Below, in pieces: positions 44,660 through 53,078 of a stretch of DNA of 64,000 nucleotides. This stretch comes from Sva-07 sp963717385. GTDB taxonomy: Bacteria > Actinomycetota > Acidimicrobiia > Acidimicrobiales > Ilumatobacteraceae. The stretch is from NCBI GenBank assembly GCA_963717385.1, contig CAVQWE010000027.1, forward strand, positions 62,001 to 126,000, given 5' to 3'. Below the pieces are notes generated by a model. It was not told the origin of the DNA. It ran no database searches and worked only from the letters and a program-made list of their open reading frames with translations. How positions within the stretch are numbered: the first letter of the stretch is position 1; each line of letters begins with the position of its first letter. The position numbers were made by a program, and so were the translations under genes.

Positions 44660-46087
44660 TCAGTGAACGGCGTGCGCGTCGAGCAGGTGGGCGATGGCGA
44701 CGGTGAGGCGGCGGGCGGTCGGGAGGTGGAGGTACTCGTTCGGCCCGTGTGCGTTGGCGTCCGGTCCGAGAACGCCGGTGATGACGAACTGTGCCTCGGG
44801 GAATCGTGCACCCAGCATCCCCATGAACGGGATCGAGCCGCCCTCGCCGAACGTCCGTGCCGGTCGTCCGAACGAAATGGTGGACGCCTCGTCGAGCGCC
44901 TGTGCCAACCATGGTGCCGTCGACGGCGCGTTCCAGCCAGGTAGCGAGCCCGCACCATCGAACGACACCCGGGCGCCGTACGGCGGATCGTGCACGAGGG
45001 CATCGGTGAGCGCCGCAAGAGCAACGTCGGGATCGCAGGTGGGTGGAATCCGCATCGACAACTGCAGTCCGGTGTGGGGGCGCAGTACGTGGCCGGCGCG
45101 TTTCGCGGGCGGCAGCCCGTCGGCGCCGATGACGCTCAAGGCCGGTCGCCACGTCCGCGCCAGGAGCTGTTCGGTCGGATCGTCGGTGCTCGGCCCGGCG
45201 CCGTCGACGAACGGGTACTGGTCGCCGATACGCCCGATCTCGGCCGCTGTCGCCCGTGCCTCGCCGATCCGCGCGTCGGGGATGTCGACGTTCAGCTCTG
45301 GCAGCAGGACCGCGCCGGTGGTCGCGTCCTCGATGCGATCGAGCAGCGAACGCGCGATCCGGAACGTCGACGGCACCATGCCCGATGCGTCGCCGCTGTG
45401 GAGCCCGTCGGTCACGATGTCGACATTCAACGTGCCTACCACGGCACCGCGCAGCGAGGTCGTGACCCACAAGCGGTCGTAGTCGATACACCCGGAATCG
45501 AGACAGACCACGAGACTTGGCGTACCGATCCGGTCGGCCAGCGCCTCGACGTAGGCAGGCAGGTCCGGTGACCCCGACTCCTCGCTCGCCTCGATGAGGA
45601 CGACACACCGTGCGTGCGATCCACCCCCGGCGTGCACCGCCTCGATCGCCGTGAGACTGGCGAAACTCGAATAGCCGTCGTCGGCTCCGCCGCGCCCGTA
45701 CAACCGGTCGCCTTCCAACACCGGTGTCCACGGTCCGAGCCCGTCGCGCCAGCCCTCCATCTCGGGCTGCTTGTCGAGGTGGCCGTACAGGAGGACGGTG
45801 TCGTCGTCGCTGCCCGCGCCGACGGCTGGGACCTCCATCAAGATCACCGGTGACCGGCCCTCGAGTTCGACGACCTCGACCGTCAGCCCAGGTATCGGGC
45901 GCGAGCGACACCACTGCTCGATGAGTTCGACCGCCCGCTGCATGTGTCCGTGTTCGCGCCAATCGGCGTCGAACGCCTCCGACACGTTCGGGATCGCGAT
46001 GTAGTCGTGCAGCACCGGCACGATGTCGTCCCACACGGTCGCGCAGTGGTCGGCGAATTCGGACTTCGCAGTGGTCACCCCGGGCAC
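44660..46087 (-). CDS. M20-family metallopeptidase/deacylase
   Basis: 475 aa di-zinc hydrolase. Metal ligands: His in LLYGHLDKQPEM, bridging Asp in LYGRGGADDGYSS, catalytic Glu pair in IEASEESGSPDL, Asp in VVCLDSGCID and a C-terminal His in AHGPNEYLHL. The dimerisation insert includes HSGDASGMVPSTFRIARSLLDRIED. The layout is of the M20 dipeptidase (CNDP/ArgE-like) group; substrate is not evident. An L-desuccinylase of this family would be the missing partner of the racemase operon at 55.9-57.8 kb, but nothing in the sequence shows it. Confidence 0.85.
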   Translation of the reverse strand: MPGVTTAKSEFADHCATVWDDIVPVLHDYIAIPNVSEAFDADWREHGHMQRAVELIEQWCRSRPIPGLTVEVVELEGRSPVILMEVPAVGAGSDDDTVLLYGHLDKQPEMEGWRDGLGPWTPVLEGDRLYGRGGADDGYSSFASLTAIEAVHAGGGSHARCVVLIEASEESGSPDLPAYVEALADRIGTPSLVVCLDSGCIDYDRLWVTTSLRGAVVGTLNVDIVTDGLHSGDASGMVPSTFRIARSLLDRIEDATTGAVLLPELNVDIPDARIGEARATAAEIGRIGDQYPFVDGAGPSTDDPTEQLLARTWRPALSVIGADGLPPAKRAGHVLRPHTGLQLSMRIPPTCDPDVALAALTDALVHDPPYGARVSFDGAGSLPGWNAPSTAPWLAQALDEASTISFGRPARTFGEGGSIPFMGMLGARFPEAQFVITGVLGPDANAHGPNEYLHLPTARRLTVAIAHLLDAHAVH

Positions 46088-46231
46088 GCTAGTTGTGGCG
46101 CGTCACGGCGTGACAGCGCAGGCGAACGGGTCGAGGCCCCAGTTCATCAGCGAACACCGCCACCGGGCGTCGGTGCCATGGGAATGCCCCACCCCGTCGG
46201 CCTTTCGGTCAATCCGCATACGATCAGACAC

Positions 46232-46678
46232 ATGCCACTGACCGGAGAGTACGAGCCGAGCACGCTTGAAGTGGGTCGCCGACCAGGTCGCCACCTACGA
46301 AGCGACCAACGGACGCGAGGCAAACACGATGGCACGACTCCGGCATCCCGGTGATCATCGTCACCTCGTCGTGGCGCCAGCACCGGCAAGATCCGCAAGT
46401 TCGCGCTGATGCGGGTCGAGCACGACGGTGAGTACGCGCTGGTCGCGTCGATGGGTGGACAACCGACCGAACCCGGGCTGGTACCACAACCTCGTGGCCG
46501 AGCCGCTGGTGATGATCCAGGACGGGCCCGAACCGCACGACTACACGACACGCATCGTCGACGGCGACGAGCGGGCGACCTGGTGGGAGCGATCAGTTGC
46601 GGTGTTCCCGACGTACGCGGAGTACGAGGCCAAGACCGACCGAGTCATTCCGGTATTCGTCGCCGTCGCGTCGACTGA
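46232..46678 (+). pseudogene. decayed deazaflavin-dependent nitroreductase (Ddn-like)
   Basis: The pieces of a roughly 145-aa F420-dependent Ddn/DUF385 protein can be read only by switching frame several times: MPLTGEYEPSTLE, WVADQVATYEATNGREANTM, HDSGIPVIIVTSS, GASTGKIRKFALMRVEHDGEYALVASMGGQPT, and NPGWYHNLVAEPLVMIQDG...DERATWWERSVAVFPTYAEYEAKTDR. Each join needs one extra base to be removed (near 46276, 46332, 46367 and 46463). The end after IPVFV is unclear. Four shifts in 200 bp is far denser than elsewhere in the window, so either a real pseudogene or a badly sequenced patch. Confidence 0.65.
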
Positions 46679-46710
46679 CGACGCTCGAGCGACGCGACGG
46701 CAGCGACGCC

Positions 46711-47258
46711 CTATGCGCCCGGCTGCTGCCCGGCGCCCGGCACGGGCGGAGCGGGCGGAGAATCGGCGGCGGGACGGCACCGGCAGGCGGGGCCGTGGTT
46801 CCGGGGACCCCAGGCTGGCCCGGCGCCTGAGCGGCAACGGCATCGAGCCGTGCTTGGTACTCGTCACGCCGCTGAATCTCCGTCTCGGCGTCAACGACCT
46901 GGTTCAGCCGGCCCGACAGCCATCCGATCAGCGCACTCAACAGCAGCGCCACGATGCCGTACACGATCATGGCGAAGACAACCGATGTCTCGAAGACCGC
47001 AGGGACGTCCCCGCCGTTCGTCCCCAACTCGATCGGGGTGAAGATGCCCCTGAACGGCGACATCACCCGATCGAGGTTGCGGTACACCCACTCGGTGAAG
47101 CCGGCCGACGGATTGGCGCCGAACAGCAGCAGGATGAACCCCATCAACAAGATGATCTCGACGACGACGAGGTAGGCGTACACCAGGTAGCTGATCGCCC
47201 GGGTGATCCACAGCACCGCTTTGCGTTCGCGAAGGGCGGCTGAGTCGGCGTTGATCAT
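46711..47258 (-). CDS. YggT-like membrane protein (one frameshift)
   Basis: About 182 aa. Hydrophobic ITRAISYLVYAYLVVVEIILLMGFILLLFGANPSAGF and SVVFAMIVYGIVALLLSALIGWL flank a short conserved-looking loop VYRNLDRVMSPFRGIFTPIEL of the YggT family, then a charged coil (DAETEIQRRDEYQARLDAV) and a Pro-rich tail. One base appears lost near 46764-46773; after it the tail reads DSPPAPPVPGAGQQPGA and stops at 46711. Function of this family is not settled. Confidence 0.7.
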
Positions 47259-47342
47259 GTCGTGCTCCTCTTGGTCGGGAGGTGATTCCAGTGTTCGATC
47301 GAACCGTAGCCGTGGGCGAGCGCCCCATTGATCGATGCTCTC

Positions 47343-48239
47343 TCAGCGAGCACCGATCACCGCCGCGAGCAGCGCACGCCCCATCCGACCAAATCGTTCG
47401 GCATCAGCCGAGTGCAGCAGGTAGAGCAAGGAGAAGTGCAACGCCCACGCCTGTCCACGTTGCCAGGTGGCGTCGTCGATGGTGAACGCCGACCCGGCGG
47501 CGGCACGGAAGACCGCCCGATCGGGTTCGTCGAACAGCATCCAGGCCACGGCGAGGTCGACCGATGGGTCGCCGGAAGTGATGTCGCCGAGGTCGAGCAC
47601 GGCCACGATCGCGCCGTCTCGCACGACCATGTTGGCGGTGTGGAGATCGCCGTGCAGCCAGAGTGGCGGGCCCGACCAGTCGTCGACGTCGAGGAGTTCG
47701 TCGGCAAGTGCACCCACCGAGTGGGTGTCGATGGTCGAACCGAGTCGCTCGATGTTGTCGCTCACCCGCGGGCGCAGGTACGCCATCGGTTGACCACGGA
47801 ATGGGTTGTCCGGCGCGTCGGGCGGCGCCGGGGTGTGGAACGCAGCAACGAAGTCACCCAGCCGCTGCGCCTCCGCCAACGGATCACGCAGCGCCGAATC
47901 TGCAGCCACGTCGCCCTCGAACCAGCGGCAGACACTCCACGCCCACGGGTACTCCTCCGAGGGCGAACCGGCGCGCAGGGGAGCGGCGATCGCGATGGGC
48001 AGCCGTTTCGCCAGATCGGGCAACCAGCGATGCTCGTGTTGCACGAGATCGGCGCCGAGCTGTCGACGAGGCAGACGCACCACGAGATCATCGCCCAGCC
48101 GAAAGATCACGTTGTCCCACCCGTTCGCAACGAACGTCAACGCGTGCTTCGAGAGGTCGGGAAACTGCGTCTCGAGCAACCTGCGGACCAGGTCCTCCGT
48201 GACGTCGATCTCAGCGGCCGGAACGTTCATCGCCGACAC
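47343..48239 (-). CDS. aminoglycoside phosphotransferase-fold kinase
   Basis: 298 aa APH/choline kinase-like fold. ATP region FVANGWDNVIFRLGDDLVVRLPRR; catalytic loop WLHGDLHTANMVV with Asp; metal-binding VLDLGDITSGDPSVDLAVAW. The substrate may be an antibiotic or, as often in soil and marine actinobacteria, a small metabolite; nothing indicates resistance here. GTG start, with an ATG 9 bp later. Confidence 0.8.
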   Translation of the reverse strand: MSAMNVPAAEIDVTEDLVRRLLETQFPDLSKHALTFVANGWDNVIFRLGDDLVVRLPRRQLGADLVQHEHRWLPDLAKRLPIAIAAPLRAGSPSEEYPWAWSVCRWFEGDVAADSALRDPLAEAQRLGDFVAAFHTPAPPDAPDNPFRGQPMAYLRPRVSDNIERLGSTIDTHSVGALADELLDVDDWSGPPLWLHGDLHTANMVVRDGAIVAVLDLGDITSGDPSVDLAVAWMLFDEPDRAVFRAAAGSAFTIDDATWQRGQAWALHFSLLYLLHSADAERFGRMGRALLAAVIGAR

Positions 48240-48257
48240 GACGATGGTCCTCCGCCG

Positions 48258-48294
48258 GAACTGTCACAGTAGGCCCGGCACCGTGTGACAGTTC
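48258..48294. repeat. GAACTGTCACA hairpin repeat, copy 2
   Basis: Arms GAACTGTCACA (48258-48268) and TGTGACAGTTC (48284-48294), centre with GGCCCGGCACC. The right arm reaches the helicase stop codon. Related to 15874-15905. Confidence 0.55.
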
Positions 48295-49582
48295 AGTCGA
48301 TTTCGAACTCGGGGAGGTGGAGCAGGCGAGAATCGTTGGAGAAGATCTCGATCGGCTTCTCGGTCGGCAAGCGCATACCACGCTGCAGGATGCGCATCTG
48401 GGTGTGCTGGTTGTACTCGACCATCGTGACCGCCCAACCGTCGCGCCCGGCGCGAGCAGTACGGCCCGAGCGGTGCAGATAGTCCTTGACGTCCTTGGCC
48501 GGCTCGTAGTGGATGACGGCACCGATGTCGTCGATGTCGATGCCGCGGGCGGCAACGTCGGTGGCGACGAGGACAGCGAGCTTGCCTTCGGCGAACTTGC
48601 GCAGCGTGCGTTCGCGGGCGCTCTGCTGCATGTCGCCGTGCAACGCACCGGCGTCGACACCGAGTTCGTCGAGGTTGCGGGCCACACGGTCGCAATTGCG
48701 CTTGGTCTGGCAGAACACCAGGACCTTCGGGATCGACTTGGCGATCGAACCGATCACCTTGTCCTTGTCCATGTGGTGCACCGCGAGGAACAGGTGGTGC
48801 ATCGTGCCAACGGTGTCGGTGGCTTCGTCGATCGCCACGGTCACCGGATCGGTCTGGTAGTGCTTGATGAGGTGACCGACGTCGCCGTCGAGCGTGGCCG
48901 AGAACAGCATCGTCTGATCACGGCTGCCGCAGTGTCGCAGGATCCACTCGACCTGCGGGGTGAACCCGTCGTCGGCCATGCGGTCGGCCTCGTCGAGGGT
49001 GACGATCTGCATGTCGTCGAGCGACACCTCGTTCGACTTGATCAGGTCGATCAGGCGAAGCGGCGTGGCGATGACGATCTCGACACCCTTCGCGAGTTCG
49101 TCGACCTGATGATGACGCGAAGCACCGCCGTAGACGGGCAGCACCCGCATACCGGCGTGGTGAGCCACGGGCTCGAGCACCTCAGCGACCTGCACGGCGA
49201 GTTCACGCGTGGGCACGAGCACCAGCCCGAGAGGACGTGATGGCGCAGCCTTGTCGGTGATGCGTGCGAGCATCGGCACGCCGAAGGCGAGTGTCTTGCC
49301 GGATCCGGTCTTGGCCCGTCCGCAGACGTCCTTACCGGTGACTGCGACCGGAATCGCCTCGGTCTGGATGGCGAACGGCTGGGCAAAGCCGCACGCGGCG
49401 AGACCGTCGTCGATTCGCTCGGGCACACCGAGGTCGAAGAAGCCCGTGGGTGCCTCGACCGGGGGGAGGGTGTTGAAGGAGGTGAGATTCGAGGTGTTGA
49501 CGTGGCCACCGTCGTACGGCTGGTCCGAGCGCGGTGAACGCTTGCGACGGGGCGCTCCTCGTCGCGCTGTTGATTCAGTCAT
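48293..49582 (-). CDS. DEAD-box RNA helicase
   Basis: 429 aa from the ATG at 49582. Q motif (FFDLGVPERIDDGLAACGFAQPFAIQTEAIP), Walker A AKTGSGKT, VPTRELAVQ, TPLRLID, DEAD, SATLDG, VFCQTKRNCDRVARNL, ATDVAARGIDIDD and HRSGRTARAG are all in order. It would unwind RNA duplexes in translation or decay. An earlier in-frame start would reach into the leuA leader and has no family match. It is divergent from the leuA leader (73 bp). Confidence 0.9.
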   Translation of the reverse strand: MTESTARRGAPRRKRSPRSDQPYDGGHVNTSNLTSFNTLPPVEAPTGFFDLGVPERIDDGLAACGFAQPFAIQTEAIPVAVTGKDVCGRAKTGSGKTLAFGVPMLARITDKAAPSRPLGLVLVPTRELAVQVAEVLEPVAHHAGMRVLPVYGGASRHHQVDELAKGVEIVIATPLRLIDLIKSNEVSLDDMQIVTLDEADRMADDGFTPQVEWILRHCGSRDQTMLFSATLDGDVGHLIKHYQTDPVTVAIDEATDTVGTMHHLFLAVHHMDKDKVIGSIAKSIPKVLVFCQTKRNCDRVARNLDELGVDAGALHGDMQQSARERTLRKFAEGKLAVLVATDVAARGIDIDDIGAVIHYEPAKDVKDYLHRSGRTARAGRDGWAVTMVEYNQHTQMRILQRGMRLPTEKPIEIFSNDSRLLHLPEFEID

Positions 49583-49641
49583 GTTGGCGCCCAGCGTACC
49601 GGCCAGGCGCGCGACGAGCGCGAGATGCCCTCGACAGGTGC

Positions 49642-49647
49642 TATCGT
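49642..49647 (+). promoter_or_regulatory. -10 element of the leuA leader
   Basis: TATCGT, 8 nt before the ATG of the leucine leader peptide; so that peptide would be translated from the very 5' end. Confidence 0.5.
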
Positions 49648-49655
49648 TCCCACTG

Positions 49656-49688
49656 ATGTTGTGCCGCAGCCTCCTTCTGCTTACGTAG
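49656..49688 (+). CDS. leucine leader peptide of leuA (10 aa)
   Basis: MLCRSLLLLT, ATG at 49656 and TAG at 49686-49688, with four consecutive Leu codons (CTC CTT CTG CTT). Followed by two hairpins, the second a clear terminator, then leuA. This is the standard arrangement of ribosome-mediated leucine attenuation: stalling at Leu codons when charged tRNA is scarce should favour read-through. It uses four different Leu codons, read by more than one tRNA. Confidence 0.8.
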   Translation: MLCRSLLLLT

Positions 49689-49716
49689 GGCGAGCGCCAC
49701 ATATTCGCGTTCGCCC
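49688..49716 (+). promoter_or_regulatory. leader hairpin 1 of leuA
   Basis: GGGCGA (49688-49693) with TCGCCC (49711-49716) and inner CGC/GCG (49695-49697/49707-49709). It starts at the leader stop codon, so a ribosome there would open it. Confidence 0.55.
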
Positions 49717-49718
49717 GC

Positions 49719-49754
49719 ACCCCCCGCCTCACGGTCGGGGGGTTCTTGCTTTTT
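49719..49754 (+). terminator. attenuator terminator of leuA
   Basis: CCCCCCG (49720-49726) with CGGGGGG (49736-49742), then TTCTTGCTTTTT. The clearest Rho-independent terminator in the window, 83 bp upstream of leuA. Confidence 0.8.
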
Positions 49755-49761
49755 CCGCCCT

Positions 49762-49794
49762 GATCACGCCAGGGGTCAGACCCCAGAAGTGATC
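49762..49794. repeat. GGGTCWGACCC palindrome in the leuA leader
   Basis: Core GGGGTCAGACCCC centred at 49778, flanked by an outer stem GATCAC (49762-49767)/GTGATC (49789-49794). It lies between attenuator and leuA. Confidence 0.5.
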
Positions 49795-49836
49795 CGACCA
49801 ACCCGATCACCGTCACCGAACACCCAGGAGAACCCG

Positions 49837-51558
49837 ATGCCTCCCCAGAACGTCACCGCCAACAAGATGGCCTTCGACAAGTACACCCCCTTCGTCCCGA
49901 TCGTGCTCACCGACCGCACGTGGCCGAACGTCACGATCACCGAAGCGCCACTGTGGTGCTCGGTCGACCTGCGCGACGGCAACCAGGCGCTGATCGATCC
50001 GATGGACCCCACCCGCAAACTGCGCATGTTCGAAGAACTCGTCGCGATGGGGTTCAAGGAGATCGAGGTTGGCTTTCCGTCGGCCAGCCAACCCGACTTC
50101 GACTTCGTGCGCCAGCTGATCGAAGAAGACCGAATTCCCGACGACGTCACCATCCAGGTGTTGGTGCAGTGCCGCCAGGAGCTGATCGAGCGCACCTACG
50201 AATGCATCCAGGGTGCACCCCGGGCGATCGTGCACTTCTACAACTCGACCAACCCGCTGCAGCGAGAGGTGGTGTTCGGCCTCGACAAGGCGGGCATCAT
50301 CGACGTCGCCGTCAACGGCGCCAAACTGTGCCGCAAGCTCGAACACGCTGCCGGCGACACCAAGATCCGCTACGAGTACTCGCCCGAGAGCTTCACGCTG
50401 ACCGAACCCGAGTTCGCCATCGAGGTGTGCGAAGCCGTGATGGATGTGGTGGAACCCACGCCCGACAACCCGATCGTGCTGAATCTGCCGGCCACCGTCG
50501 AGTGCTACTCACCCAACGTGTACGGCGACGTCATCGAGTGGTTCGGTCGCACGATCAAGCAGCGCGATTCGGTGGTGATCTCGTTGCATCCCCACAACGA
50601 CCGCGGCTGCGCCGTTGCTGCGGCCGAGTTCGGCGTGATGGCCGGCGCCGATCGGGTCGAGGGCACGCTGTTCGGCAACGGTGAACGCACCGGCAACGTC
50701 GACATCGTCACCCTGGCCATGAACCTGTTCATGAACGGAGTCGACCCCCAACTCGACGTCACCGACATCGACAAGCTGCGTCGCACCGCCGAGTACTGCA
50801 ACCGCCTGCCGGTGCACCCCCGCCACCCGTACGCCGGTGACCTCGTGTACACCGCGTTCTCCGGCAGCCACCAGGACGCCATCAAGAAGGGCTTCGCCGC
50901 CCTCGACATGCGGCGCGACGACGCCGGCGAATACGACCAATGGGGCGTGCCGTACCTGCCGATCGACCCAGCACACGTGGGCCGATCGTACGAAGCCGTC
51001 ATCCGCGTCAACAGCCAATCCGGCAAGGGCGGGGTGGCGTACGTCATGAAGGCCGAACACGGCTTCGATCTGCCACGTCGGCTCCAGATCGAGTTCTCCA
51101 AGACGATCCAGCACATCACCGAGGACTCCGGCACCGAGATCGGACCGGGCGTGATGTGGGATGCATTCACCACCGAATACCTGCCTGCCGAACCCGGATA
51201 CCGACTGCGCAGCCACGAACTCCACACCCGCACCGGTGACGACGGTGGCAACACCTCGATCCAGGCGCAGCTCGACATCGACGGCAGCGCACACTCGGTG
51301 TACGGCGAAGGCGATGGCCCGGTCGAAGCGTTCGTCGCAGCGCTCATCGCCGAGTTCGGTGCACGAGTCGACGGCCACTTCGACGTGCTCGACTATGCCG
51401 AGCACGCCATCGGCAAGGGATCCAACGCACAAGCAGCCGCCTACGTCGAAACCGTCAGCGATGGCGGCAAGGTGCGATGGGGTATCGGTGTCGATCCCAA
51501 CATCACCACCGCCTCGCTGCGCGCCGTGCTCTGTGCGTTCGAGCGCCACCAGCGCTGA
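49837..51558 (+). CDS. leuA: 2-isopropylmalate synthase (long actinobacterial type)
   Basis: 573 aa. Condenses 2-ketoisovalerate and acetyl-CoA, first committed step to leucine. DLRDGNQALIDPMDPTRKLRMFEEL, FKEIEVGFPSASQPDFDFVR, metal-binding LHPHNDRGCAVAAAEFGVMAGADRVEGTLFGNGERTGNVD, FSGSHQDAIKKGF, and the C-terminal regulatory domain (ELHTRTGDDGGNTSIQAQLDIDG...DYAEHAIGKGSNAQAAAYVE) where leucine binds in this type. ATG at 49837 has AGGAG 7 nt upstream. Regulated by the leader peptide and terminator upstream; enzyme feedback by Leu is known for the family. Confidence 0.94.
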   Translation: MPPQNVTANKMAFDKYTPFVPIVLTDRTWPNVTITEAPLWCSVDLRDGNQALIDPMDPTRKLRMFEELVAMGFKEIEVGFPSASQPDFDFVRQLIEEDRIPDDVTIQVLVQCRQELIERTYECIQGAPRAIVHFYNSTNPLQREVVFGLDKAGIIDVAVNGAKLCRKLEHAAGDTKIRYEYSPESFTLTEPEFAIEVCEAVMDVVEPTPDNPIVLNLPATVECYSPNVYGDVIEWFGRTIKQRDSVVISLHPHNDRGCAVAAAEFGVMAGADRVEGTLFGNGERTGNVDIVTLAMNLFMNGVDPQLDVTDIDKLRRTAEYCNRLPVHPRHPYAGDLVYTAFSGSHQDAIKKGFAALDMRRDDAGEYDQWGVPYLPIDPAHVGRSYEAVIRVNSQSGKGGVAYVMKAEHGFDLPRRLQIEFSKTIQHITEDSGTEIGPGVMWDAFTTEYLPAEPGYRLRSHELHTRTGDDGGNTSIQAQLDIDGSAHSVYGEGDGPVEAFVAALIAEFGARVDGHFDVLDYAEHAIGKGSNAQAAAYVETVSDGGKVRWGIGVDPNITTASLRAVLCAFERHQR

Positions 51559-51578
51559 CGCGAACTACAGTCGAACCG

Positions 51579-51947
51579 ATGGAGTCGATCGGCACCGCGT
51601 TGCGCAGGACCATCTTGTTGGTGATGCTGGCCGCCGGCATCGGAGCAGCCGTGTCGTGGCGACGCGGGCACGGGCCCACCCCCACGCCGGCCAGCGCGCC
51701 CGTGTGGCCACCGCTGCCAGACCGCACTCCGAGAGCCGATCCGACCGCCACGGCCGACAGCGCACCGGTCTGGGTTGCAGCGAACGCCGACGGCTCGACA
51801 CCGGCAACACATCCGATCAAGGCCAAGGACTCCTCGGGCATCTTCCATGTACCTGGAGGACGTTTCCACGATCGCACCAAGGCCGACCGCTGCTATGCGA
51901 CTGCCGAGGCCGCCGAGGCCGACGGCTACCGTCGGTCGAAGTCGTGA
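51579..51947 (+). CDS. sunset-domain membrane protein
   Basis: 122 aa. N-terminal helix (TILLVMLAAGIGAAVSWRRG), a Pro/Ala linker, then a 45-residue C-terminal 'sunset' domain: HPIKAKDSSGIFHVPGGRFHDRTKADRCYATAEAAEADGYRRSK, with the PIK..., HxPGG and C(F/Y)xTxxxAxxxGYRxS pattern. The domain is widespread in actinobacteria and of unknown role. TACAGT lies 7 nt before the ATG: leaderless. Confidence 0.75.
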   Translation: MESIGTALRRTILLVMLAAGIGAAVSWRRGHGPTPTPASAPVWPPLPDRTPRADPTATADSAPVWVAANADGSTPATHPIKAKDSSGIFHVPGGRFHDRTKADRCYATAEAAEADGYRRSKS

Positions 51948-52014
51948 GCGCACCGCCCATCGACCTGACCACGTCAACCGAACACACCGAACACACCGAA
52001 CGAAGGGGAATGAC

Positions 52015-52206
52015 ATGAAGGTGATCGTCGACTACGACGTCTGCGCATCCACGGGAGCGTGCATGCAGGTGAGCCCGGAGGTGTTCGAGGTTCGCAGCGA
52101 CGGCTACCTCTACATCCTTCAGGAACACCCCGGCCCCGATGTTGCCGCAACAGTGCGCGAGGCCGCCGAACTCTGTCCGACCGCGGCGATCACGATCGAA
52201 GAGTGA
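52015..52206 (+). CDS. ferredoxin, [3Fe-4S]-type
   Basis: 63 aa. Single cluster ferredoxin of the type that serves actinobacterial cytochromes P450: DYDVCASTGACMQVSPEVFEV and EAAELCPTAAITI give three Cys and lack the fourth of a [4Fe-4S] set, so a [3Fe-4S] cluster is likely. No P450 gene is nearby. A CCGAACACA repeat sits just upstream (51978-51996). Confidence 0.8.
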   Translation: MKVIVDYDVCASTGACMQVSPEVFEVRSDGYLYILQEHPGPDVAATVREAAELCPTAAITIEE

Positions 52207-52213
52207 CACCGAG

Positions 52214-53020
52214 TTGACTTTTCTCCGCCAGCTCGATGCGTCATGGAACGCGTCGGGCTCGATGCTGTGCGTCGGGCTCGACCCCGACCCCACTCGAATG
52301 CCGCTGCCGCTCGACGGCACCCCGAACGCGACCGAGGAGTTCTGCCGGGCGATCATCGATGCCACCGCCGACTTGGTGTGCGCGTTCAAACCACAGATCG
52401 CCTACTTCGCCAGCCAGGGCGCGGAGCAGGCGCTCGAACGTGTCTGCCAGTACGTGCGTGAGACGTATCCGAACGTCACGTTGATCCTCGATGCGAAACG
52501 CGGAGACATCGGCTCGACCGCCGAGCACTACGCCGAGGAGGCCTTCGGCCGCTATGGCGCTCACGCAGTGACGGTCAATCCGTACCTCGGCACCGACTCG
52601 GTGGCGCCGTACTTCGAGTACGGCGGCGGCGTCATTGCGTTGTGCCGCACCAGCAACCCCGGCGGCGACGACATCCAGTCACTCGTCGCCGATGGCACAC
52701 CGATCTACGCCCACGTCGCCCGTCTGGTCGCCGACGATTGGTCGACGCGCGGCGACTGCGGCCTGGTGGTCGGCGCCACCTATCCCACCGAACTCGCCGA
52801 TGTTCGCTCGATCGCTCCCAACATCCCGTTCCTCGTTCCGGGCGTCGGGGCACAAGGTGGCGACGCGGCCACCGTCGTCGAACACGGCACGAGCGCCGAC
52901 GGACGGGGCCTGATCGTCAGTTCGTCCAGAGCGGTCCTCTACGCGAGCCGCGGCGCCGACTTCGCCGACGCCGCTCGGGCCGAAGCCGAGCGCACCGCCG
53001 CCTCGCTCCGCCTCCCCTGA
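52214..53020 (+). CDS. pyrF: orotidine 5'-phosphate decarboxylase (type 2)
   Basis: 268 aa from the TTG at 52214 (TFLRQLDASWNASGSMLCVGLDPDP). Last step of UMP synthesis. Catalytic Lys/Asp set in ILDAKRGDIGSTAEHYAEEAF; FKPQIAYFASQG; PGVGAQGGDAATV binds the phosphate. Length is that of the longer, type 2 PyrF found in mycobacteria. The TTG start fits the family alignment best; it is 7 bp behind the ferredoxin stop, so probably in the same message. Confidence 0.88.
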   Translation: MTFLRQLDASWNASGSMLCVGLDPDPTRMPLPLDGTPNATEEFCRAIIDATADLVCAFKPQIAYFASQGAEQALERVCQYVRETYPNVTLILDAKRGDIGSTAEHYAEEAFGRYGAHAVTVNPYLGTDSVAPYFEYGGGVIALCRTSNPGGDDIQSLVADGTPIYAHVARLVADDWSTRGDCGLVVGATYPTELADVRSIAPNIPFLVPGVGAQGGDAATVVEHGTSADGRGLIVSSSRAVLYASRGADFADAARAEAERTAASLRLP

Positions 53021-53029
53021 CCCGCACGC

Positions 53030-53046
53030 GCTCCGAGTTTCGGAGC
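53030..53046. terminator. hairpin between convergent pyrF and serA
   Basis: GCTCCGA (53030-53036) with TCGGAGC (53040-53046), 3-nt loop. No U-run; position suggests a bidirectional terminator. Confidence 0.45.
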
Positions 53047-53078
53047 CAACCTCGCGCTGACCGAGCAGTGGGCGCGAG

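Noticed and set aside
47343..48239. Antibiotic-resistance aminoglycoside kinase
   Set aside because: Fold is right, but such kinases are common with other substrates, and no resistance or mobility context is present.
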